NCBI RefSeq assembly: GCF_003573695.1
Contig: NC_039363.1
Coordinates: 162,146,747-162,210,746, forward strand
Length of the DNA: 64,000 nt
From: Papaver somniferum
Taxonomy: Eukaryota; Streptophyta; Magnoliopsida; Ranunculales; Papaveraceae
Direction of reading: 5' to 3'
Shown: one piece after another, positions 57,224 through 64,000 of the stretch
Position numbering within the stretch: the stretch's first letter is position 1
Layout: the number at the start of each line of letters is the position of its first letter
Made by a program: the position numbers and the translations under genes
The notes under the pieces: model-generated
Told to the model about the DNA's origin: nothing
What the model saw: only the letters and a program-made list of their open reading frames with translations
The model's database searches: none

Positions 57224-57437
57224 TAACGAATCATTGATCTTATTTCTCTTATTATTTACAACTTTATCTTTTTATTTTCTTTTGCTTTATAAAATATAAA
57301 ACAAAACCCCTCTTTGTGACATTATAAGACAACTAAAACCTCTTGGTCCTCGTGAGAACGAACTTAACTACCACCATATTACTTGTTAATTGAGTGGGAA
57401 AATATTCACCAATTTGTTGTGGTCACGACATGCATCA
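57224..57437 (+). repeat. 3' LTR of E, final 214 bp
   Basis: Continues from 54381 after H2; ends GTCACGACATGCATCA, matching the 5' LTR end at 35689. Confidence 0.88.
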
Positions 57438-57473
57438 GATAGCCTTAAGTCTGTATGGCTTAGTTCTAAAAAT
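57438..57473 (-). pseudogene. LINE fragment between elements E and C
   Basis: The complement reads FRTKPYRLKAM, the segment just before MWTEDDRF of 29901, typical of the LINE endonuclease-RT linker. It proves that E sits in the LINE and that C hit the LINE again. Confidence 0.75.
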
Positions 57474-58122
57474 TGTTAGAGCATTGCTCGGTCGAACTCG
57501 CATGTGTTGCTATCTTAAGCATGTTTGTCAATGTTAGTGATCAAAACTATAAGTCTTGATTTCTAGTCTACTATAGCTAAGTCTCAAACTAGGATGATAA
57601 GTGTAGTTGAGCTAAAGGACTCCATGGCGATTCATTATACAAGACGAAGATCTACTCAAGGAACCGGTGGAACTTCTCGACAAAAAAGTATGTGGAGACT
57701 TGAACTTATCTGTCACTCAAAAGTATATCTATTCTATCTCCTACTCTTTGAGACAAAAAGTCGTATGCTATATATATAGACTATGATTATACACATTTGG
57801 TATTTCGAGCCGAGTATACCTCGCCTATCTATATCTCGAAATATGTGTTGGTAAGCTTTTCGCTTCGACCAAGTTTATCTTTACCTAGTGACGAAAGTCA
57901 TGATATGTTTCAACCACTTTGAAAATTGCTTTGACGAGAAATGGTGTAACAACTATATAAAGTCCTCTAAGAATGTTTCAATGATTGGAATGAGAGTTTA
58001 GATTACATAACCAATGGTGGACATAAACATTGTTGTGGAAACACAGTTATGTATAAGTCCTATTCCTTGAACCAAAGTTTTCGAACTTTGTTGATCAAGA
58101 GAACCGGAAGAATGGCAAGTGC

Positions 58123-58320
58123 CAAGTCCGCGAAACCAGTCCGCGAACTGCCGAACTTCTCATCCCGAGAAATTCTGCTGGAGTTGACAAACTAGTTGCG
58201 TGTGTACCAGTCCGCGAACCCAGTCTGTGAACCGGCGGAAGGTCTTTTGCCGAGATTTTCTGCTGGAGTTTGTAAACTCTGCCCGGTTGCTTAAGTCCGC
58301 GAACCTAGTGTGCGAACTTG
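58123..58320 (+). repeat. AGTCCGCGAAC motif array in the U3 of C
   Basis: At least six copies or variants (AGTCCGCGAAA, AGTCCGCGAACTG, AGTCCGCGAACCC, AGTCTGTGAACC, AGTCCGCGAACCT, AGTGTGCGAACTT), interspersed with two GAGAAATTCTGCTGGAGTT-like blocks. Repeated in the 3' LTR from 63870. Confidence 0.8.
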
Positions 58321-58776
58321 AGAAGGTTATATATCTAAAGATGATTTCTGAACTTAAACTCAAAAATACTAAGGAATGTTATTTTCAAACCGTGGCTATA
58401 AAAGTTCATGAACCGATTCGAGTGAATCAAATCATCTTTGCTTCAATTGTGTCTTGCGTAGTTAGATAAGATTTCCTTGCAATTGAACAACTCTCTGACT
58501 AGTTCAATTGAGTCATTTGAACTAGTTATGGTGAAGAAGAACATGGTTGATATGAAATGCTAATATGGCTAACCTTTTGGTTGACTATTGTTGAACCAAC
58601 AATGTACACGTTTGGGTATGGTTAACAAACCTAGAAGCGTGCATTTCATTTGTGTATGATAAGCTAAGTTTTCGATCTAACGGTTGAGAAATATTAGCTT
58701 GAATCTAAATCAGTTTTTCATCTAACGGTGGATATTGATTGCTTTGTTACCAAAGCAAACCCCTAATTTCAAAGAC

Positions 58777-58784
58777 TATATAAG
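58777..58784 (+). promoter_or_regulatory. TATA box of element C
   Basis: TATATAAG in AAAGACTATATAAGGGG, about 1.3 kb into the LTR. Confidence 0.6.
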
Positions 58785-59919
58785 GGGACATCTAGAAACT
58801 CTGCAAAACTAATCCCCACACCTTACGTGTGATACTAGTTTGCGTGCTAAAGTCGGTTCTCCTTTAACCTTTGATTTTCTTCTTCTAAAACCAGGTTAAA
58901 CGACTTGAAGACTTCATTGGGATTGTGAAGCCAGACCGATACTACTTTTATTGTAGTTGTGTGATCTGATCTTGCATCTTCTATCGTACGAGTACAATCA
59001 TATTGATTGGCTTGAGATTGATATCTCCGATACGCAAGATATAAAATGTAATCACAAACATCTTCGTCTCATTGTTTGTGATTCCGCAACATCTTGTTTC
59101 GCTACCATACGATTAAGATTGTTGTGAGGTGATTGATTAATCTAGGCTGTTCTTCGGGAATATAAGACCGGATTATGAATTGGTTCCTGTTCACCTTGAT
59201 TATTATCAAAAGACGGAACAAAAACTTTAGGGTTTTTCTGTGGGAGACAGATTGATCCTTTGATAGACTTGTATGTGTGAGACAGATTTGTTTATTGTCA
59301 AAGCCTGCGATTTTGGGTCGTAGCAACTCTTAGTTGTGGGTGAGATCAGCTAAGGGAACCAAGTACGCAGTATCCTGCTGGGATCAGAGGCGTAGGGAGT
59401 ACAACTGTACCTTGGATCAGTGGGAGACTGATTGGGGTTCAACTATAGTCCAGTCCGAAGTTATCTTGGAGTAGGCTAGTGTCTGTAGCGGCTTAATACA
59501 ATGTGTATCAATCTGGACTAGGTCCCGGGGTTTTTCTACATTTGCGGTTTCCTCGTTAACAAAATTCCTGGTGTCTGTGTTATTTCAGTTTCCGCATTAT
59601 ATTATTTTATCTTTATAATTTAAATAATAAAGATTGTGCATTTAGATCATCAATTAGTATAATCCAACCTTTGGTTGTTGATTAACATTGATTGATCCTT
59701 GGATACTGGTCTTTGGTACCGTCCAAGTTATACCTTGTATTTGATTAGAACTTGCAGTCCTTGCTTGAGTAAATCAAATCAAGAGACAGATATAAACTCG
59801 TTGATATACTTTTAATTGATTGAGTCTTGTTGATTCTCTTAAAAGTATATTCGAGTTTTTCCATACAGATTGCTAAGCGAAATATTGGGAGGTCTTGTTA
59901 GACCCCCTCTTTTTCAATT

Positions 59920-59931
59920 GGTATCAGAGCG
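59920..59931 (+). promoter_or_regulatory. Primer-binding site of C
   Basis: TGGTATCAGAGC, complementary to the 3' end of initiator tRNA-Met, two bases after the LTR. Confidence 0.9.
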
Positions 59932-59981
59932 GGCAAACACGTTTAAGACCTTACAAGTCTGTGTTTGTAGCGGTCTGACCT

Positions 59982-60698
59982 ATGGACAGTAATGTTATCT
60001 CAATAAATGCACCACCAGATCCAGGGATTTCAGAATTCGCTTCCATGACTGATTTAACAAAATTTGTAGAAGAAATTCTATCTAAACCTCCACCAGGTTT
60101 AAAATCCCTTGAAGTGTTTTCAAGGCTTGAAAAGAAGCTTGAGAGCTTATCTCTTGATGTTGATTTATACCTCCAGAAAGAGCAAGAATCTCTTGACAGC
60201 CTAAATCAAGTTATGGTGAATAATAATCATGTTGGGGTTGATATTGATTTACTAATCAGTAAGAGCAATGTTCCTCCTCTGCGTAATCCAATTAGTTGTG
60301 ATAAACTAAACGAGTTACAAGAGGAGTTTAAATCTCAGTTATTTGAGTGTATCACCTCAAACCATGAATTGATTCGTTGCTCAATTCCTGATACTTCCTA
60401 TCAAGATAGTAGTATTGTCTTCTTTTACGAAGAATCTAGGACGTCTCTTTTTATCAAAAGAGTTTCCCTTCGCAGTACTAAAAACTATCTGCAGAAACTG
60501 TTTTTTATAAGTTGGGAAACAAGAAATCAGAAACACAAATCTTTTTGGGTTCTCTTGAAGTTCTTTGATAGACTTATAAAAACAGTTCCTTGGGTGTTTC
60601 TCAACACTACAAGATTTAAGAGTTGTTGGAAAGAAACTCTTTCTTGGTGCCATGGTGATCAAGACATTGTTCACCTCAACACAACTTGTTTGTGTTGA
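59982..60698 (+). CDS. C ORF: unknown protein in gag position
   Basis: 238 residues from ATG 59982. The N-terminal half is helical and charged (SMTDLTKFVEEILSKPPPG, LKSLEVFSRLEKKLESLSLD, YLQKEQESLDSLNQ), with a likely coiled coil at residues ~25-75. The C-terminal third is rich in Phe, Trp and Cys (FFISWETRNQKHKSFWVLL, WCHGDQDIVHLN). There is no CCHC knuckle and no pol motif. I do not recognise it. It lies 51 bp after the primer site, so it is the first frame on the element RNA. It may be a degenerated or replaced gag; no resemblance to B1 ORF1 was evident beyond a coiled-coil-like segment. Confidence 0.5.
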   Translation: MDSNVISINAPPDPGISEFASMTDLTKFVEEILSKPPPGLKSLEVFSRLEKKLESLSLDVDLYLQKEQESLDSLNQVMVNNNHVGVDIDLLISKSNVPPLRNPISCDKLNELQEEFKSQLFECITSNHELIRCSIPDTSYQDSSIVFFYEESRTSLFIKRVSLRSTKNYLQKLFFISWETRNQKHKSFWVLLKFFDRLIKTVPWVFLNTTRFKSCWKETLSWCHGDQDIVHLNTTCLC

Positions 60699-62105
60699 AA
60701 GTGCATCCTCACCAAGAAATGGCCTGCTATGTATACAGTGAGCGAAGCACAACAACTGGGGCGCACAGATTATATTCGTTAAGGCTGCAGAATTCAATTG
60801 GACTTTTCTAAAAAGATATGTCTATAAATTTGAGCAAGTTTTATGTTTTTATTACTTGTTTGAGTACTTATAATGATCCATGTACCTTGCTTATCGTTCA
60901 TTTCTGCCTAACTTGATATGTGTTTAAGGTTCTTAAATGTTTAGGTTTGAAAAAATTAGTTCGGGATGTTTGGACTTCATGGTACACATACCAAGTTTGC
61001 ATAACATCATTTAAAACCAAAATCCAGGGGTTTAAGTTCGCAAACCCCGTCTGCATACTGCTCCAGGATACGAAAATTCGTTTGCAAACCCGTATGCATA
61101 CTTGACGTCGATATTCGGTAAACTTGTTTTGGCCGTAACTTCTTCGTCCGAACTCGGATTGACCTCATTGTTTTTGAAATCTCTTCCTCTTTGAATTATC
61201 TTCAAAATGAAGATGAGAAACCTTGAATTTGGATGAGCTAAGATTGGTATTTGTCATGTCTCTTGTTTTTGAGTATTTTGCTCTGTTTCGTTGCACTTGT
61301 TCCACTTCTCTTGAAGTTGGGAACTTGGATTCTTGGAGTACTACTCTTCTAAGCTAATTTTTAGCTTTTACAAGAATGTTGTTAGTGAATCACAAAGAAG
61401 GAAGTTCAAGAATGGAAAGTAGTACGCAGTGCTATGGAATTCTTAAATGTTCACAATGATCCTTTGTGAACTATGTGCATAGTCATTATTAACTTTGTAT
61501 GTTCTTCTTTGTTAAGAAAATATTTTCATACGCCTTTGGTAGCTATTATTGGTGTAAATCCATGCGAAAAAAATTGATTCTACCCTATAAGGACAAATCA
61601 TCTTGTATGTGCATTACGAGTTTGTCTTGTTGCCTAGGAAACTTCTTATGAGAATTTATTGTTATTTTTTAGAAGGATTACTAGAGTTTGGAATAGCCGT
61701 TATTGTGATTACACATAGCTATGTCTAATGTTTTCATCTTCATGTTTTTAGATTTATTGGTTTAAATTCTAAACTTGTTTGCAAGATGATTTTTGCAGTA
61801 TTAATCTTTATGGTTTTATATATTGCAATTGTTTATGGGATTTGTGTGTTTACGTCCGTGAACTTGACTGTCTCATATCTTGTCAAAAGTAAAGTCTTTC
61901 GTATGTCGATATTCATTCGTTGAGAAAAGAATGAATAGACTTTTGACAAATATAAAAGTTAAGCCTATATTGTCAATCTTTGATGGAAGATAGGTTAAAA
62001 TCTTTTATATCCAAGGATTATGTCTATTAATTATTGTTATGCATATGATGATTGAAGATAGAATGAATCCTTGTGTATTCCACAATATTGATCTTCACTG
62101 ATCCA
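60699..62105. other. C interior, noncoding
   Basis: No pol motifs. At 61030-61110 phrases such as AAGTTCGCAAACCCCGTCTGC and TTTGCAAACCCGTATGC echo the U3 motif of the LTR. Confidence 0.5.
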
Positions 62106-62450
62106 TATCTTATGTAATACTGTGAGGCTCTGTAATGTGTCTTATGTTGAGCACGATACAACCAAGTTGATTAATTCTTGATTAGCTTTGTTGGTTGTTC
62201 CGTAAGGTACTTTATGTTGAGCATTTAGAACTAAATTAATCATCTTGTTTGGTTATTTAGTTATTACTCCATAAGTTTCACTTGTGTTGAGTATATGAAC
62301 GATTAATCCAATCACTCTCTTGTATGGTTAACTTAGTCGTTGCTCCGTAAGTTTACTTATGTTGAGCACAATCAATTAAATTGATCACTTTTTGTGTTTA
62401 ATTTGATTATGTATTCCGATTAAATTAATCATGGGCTTACTTATGATTGA
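62106..62450 (+). repeat. Diverged tandem array with TTATGTTGAGCA words
   Basis: CTCCGTAAGTTTACTTATGTTGAGCA and variants occur near 62140, 62200, 62270 and 62350 at roughly 60-85-bp spacing, alternating with TTGATTAAT/AATTAATCA stretches. It lies in the 3' part of element C, upstream of the purine tract. Confidence 0.7.
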
Positions 62451-63221
62451 TTTGATTGAGTTTTTGGATATAAAAATCATTGATATGGTTTTGGTGTCCA
62501 ATAAAAATCCTTCTTTTCTCTTGAAATTAAGGTCGCTCGTTGTTGTTCTTTCGGGAATGACATCAAATAGGGGAGATTTCTTTTGAACTTGTGCTTAATG
62601 GTCATATCTTGAGGGGTGTGCGGCTGTAGATTTTTAGAGGGGTTATCTTGTATCTTTAAACTCCTTGATGAATGTTGTTAGCTTCATCTATATGATTGCA
62701 TCTAATTAAGATGATGTGTGTTTCTTTCTCTCAATCATGAAATATCTCTTACGGAAATTTCATTATGATCCTGTTCTTGTTCCTTTGCCAATTTTATTGA
62801 CAAAAAGGGGGAGAATTAATATGTAGTTCACATTACAATTACATATGGTTTTCGGATCATTGTGTAAGGGAGAGTGGTTTCCATGTGAGATGGAGTATTG
62901 ACTAAGGGAGAGTGATACATATCACCATAGTATTATCGTTGAAGTTGTGATACAATTGAACTTTGACACTGTGTAATAATATTATGTCACTGTATAACAA
63001 TGATCGAGACCGATGCTTTCTCATTGTTATATCAACGGATCTTCAACAACGGTGATGCTAAACTTACAACCTTTGGGATCATTGGAGTACTTGGAAGTGA
63101 TGAAGATTTCGAGGAATGTAGAAGATTATACATGTGGAATAGGAGCTACTAAAGTTTTATTATCTTTTTTGTATTCCATATGTATTGATAGTTTTGTCAC
63201 TAAAATTGACACAGGGGAGAT

Positions 63222-64000
63222 TGTTAGAGCATTGCTCGGTCGAACTCGCATGCATTGCTATCTCAAGCATGTTTGTCAATGTTAGTGATCAAAACTATAA
63301 GTATTGATTTATAGTCTACTATAGCTAAGTCTCGGACTAGGATAGTAAGTGTAGTTGAGCTCAAGGACTCCATGGCGATTCATTATACAATACGAAGATC
63401 TACTCAAGGAACCGGTGGAACTTCTCGACAAAAAGGTATGTGGAGACTTGAACTTATATGTCACTCAAAAGTCTATCTATTCTATCTCCTACTCTTTGAG
63501 ACAAAAAGTCGTATGTTATATATATAGACTATGATTATTCACATTTGGTATTTCGAGCCGAGTATACCTCGCCTATCTATATCTCGAAATATGTGTTGGT
63601 AAGCTTTTCGATTCGACCAAGTTTATCTTTACCTAGTGACGAAAGTTATGATATGTTTCAATCACTTTGAAAATTGCTTTGACGAGAAATGGTATAACAA
63701 CTATATAACGTCCTCTAAGAATGTTTCAGTGATTGGAATGAGAGTTTAAATTACATAACCAATGGTGGACATAAACATTGTTGTGGAAACACGAGTATAT
63801 ATAAGTCCTATTCCTTGAACCAAAATTTTCGAACTTTATTGATCAAGAGAACCGGAAGAATGGCAAGTGCCAAGTCCGCGAAGTTAGTCCGCGAACCCAG
63901 TCCGCGAACTGCCGAACTTATCATCCCGAGAAATTCTGATGGAGTTGACAAACTAGTTGCGTGTGTACCAGTCCGCGAACCCAGTCCGCGAATCGTCGGA
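63222..64000 (+). repeat. 3' LTR of C, first 779 bp
   Basis: Matches 57474 onward with few differences; continues beyond the window. It also contains the start of the AGTCCGCGAAC array. Confidence 0.92.

Larger units (their letters stand above)
29902..57437 (+). mobile_element. Non-autonomous LTR retrotransposon E, enlarged by nested inserts and a tandem duplication
   Basis: 5' LTR 29902-32675 plus 35648-35689; 3' LTR 52415-54381 plus 57224-57437. Ends are TGATA(A/G)GTGTAGAATAC and CATCA. Flanks CATAG (29897-29901) and GATAG (57438-57442) match in 4 of 5 bases. With one copy removed the LINE frame reads RLKAMWTEDDRF across the site, which confirms the insertion. Primer site TGGCGCCGCTACCGGG from 35695. 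Interior 35690-39088 has only a decayed ORF related to B1 ORF1. A sampled 130-bp stretch of the LTRs (31680 versus 40258) differs at about 11 sites, so E is clearly older than B1. Because of the tandem duplication a second 5' LTR and interior lie at 43256-52414. Confidence 0.88.
57474..59917 (+). repeat. 5' LTR of C (2444 bp)
   Basis: TATA box TATATAAG at 58777-58784. U3 has repeated AGTCCGCGAAC words at 58123-58320. Same family as solo LTR D by its ends. Confidence 0.92.
57474..64000 (+). mobile_element. Non-autonomous Ty1/copia-like LTR retrotransposon C, cut by the window end
   Basis: 5' LTR 57474-59917 (TGTTAGAGCA...CTTTTTCA); primer site TGGTATCAGAGC (59920-59931), tRNA-Met type; purine tract ACAGGGGAGAT (63211-63221); 3' LTR from 63222 with only its first 779 bp in view. 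The 3.3-kb interior has one ORF and no protease, integrase or RT motif. The LTRs are very similar, so it is probably young. It is inserted in the LINE 36 bp beyond E. Confidence 0.9.

Overview
This is a plant nuclear window (spliceosomal introns, an F-box/LRR/FBD-type gene, plant LINE, Ty1/copia-like and other LTR elements, Helitrons, CACTA, hAT and Mutator-like elements). It is AT-rich and mostly transposon. The species is not determined; nothing read here goes beyond a eudicot-like genome.

Left third (1-19.6 kb). The last exons of an LRR gene (1-523) are followed by a CACTA transposon remnant with a protein-domain piece (981-1343), a 28-bp inverted repeat, subterminal repeats and a CACTA right end at 2976. 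After 2.5 kb of unrecognised sequence comes an F-box/LRR pseudogene on the minus strand (5990-7001 plus 12534-12621), split by a decayed Ty1/copia-like element (7002-12533, target duplication ACTAC). A weak small gene candidate with a 5'-leader hairpin lies at 13.1-13.9 kb. A repeat island at 14.0-15.7 kb holds an array of GTTCGGCT/AGCCGAAC palindromes. A second F-box/LRR gene (16645-18113, minus) has three exons and one frameshift. A hAT-type MITE (18588-19348, 8-bp target duplication) lies upstream of it.

Right two thirds (19.67-64 kb). This is one nested transposon stack built in a single minus-strand LINE, whose poly(A) end is at 19669 and whose 5' part lies beyond the window. The LINE was hit by (i) a Mutator-like MITE at 19686-20088; (ii) LTR element B1, 22235-29379, target duplication CAGGG; (iii) LTR element E, 29902-57437, target duplication CATAG/GATAG; (iv) LTR element C, 57474 to beyond the window end. 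At the B1 and E junctions the LINE reading frame resumes once one target-duplication copy is removed. E itself carries a 3-kb solo LTR (D), a Helitron-like insert (H1) and a well-bounded Helitron (H2, 54382-57223).

A tandem duplication of about 13.3 kb (27593-40953 and 40954-54278) copies the segment from inside B1 to inside the 3' LTR of E. It is younger than these insertions. The second copy carries many single-base deletions, so an assembly or polishing artefact must be considered.

B1, E and C lack recognisable pol domains and are non-autonomous. B1 and E encode related proteins: Tyr-rich N-terminus, coiled-coil-like middle, acidic region, no CCHC knuckle seen. They also share iterated G-rich polypurine-like tracts and a TGGGAGGCAACCCA-type stem-loop in matching places. 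These shared cis signals and the unnamed protein family are the most interesting observations. All mobile-element assignments rest on reading motifs, termini and target duplications by eye.
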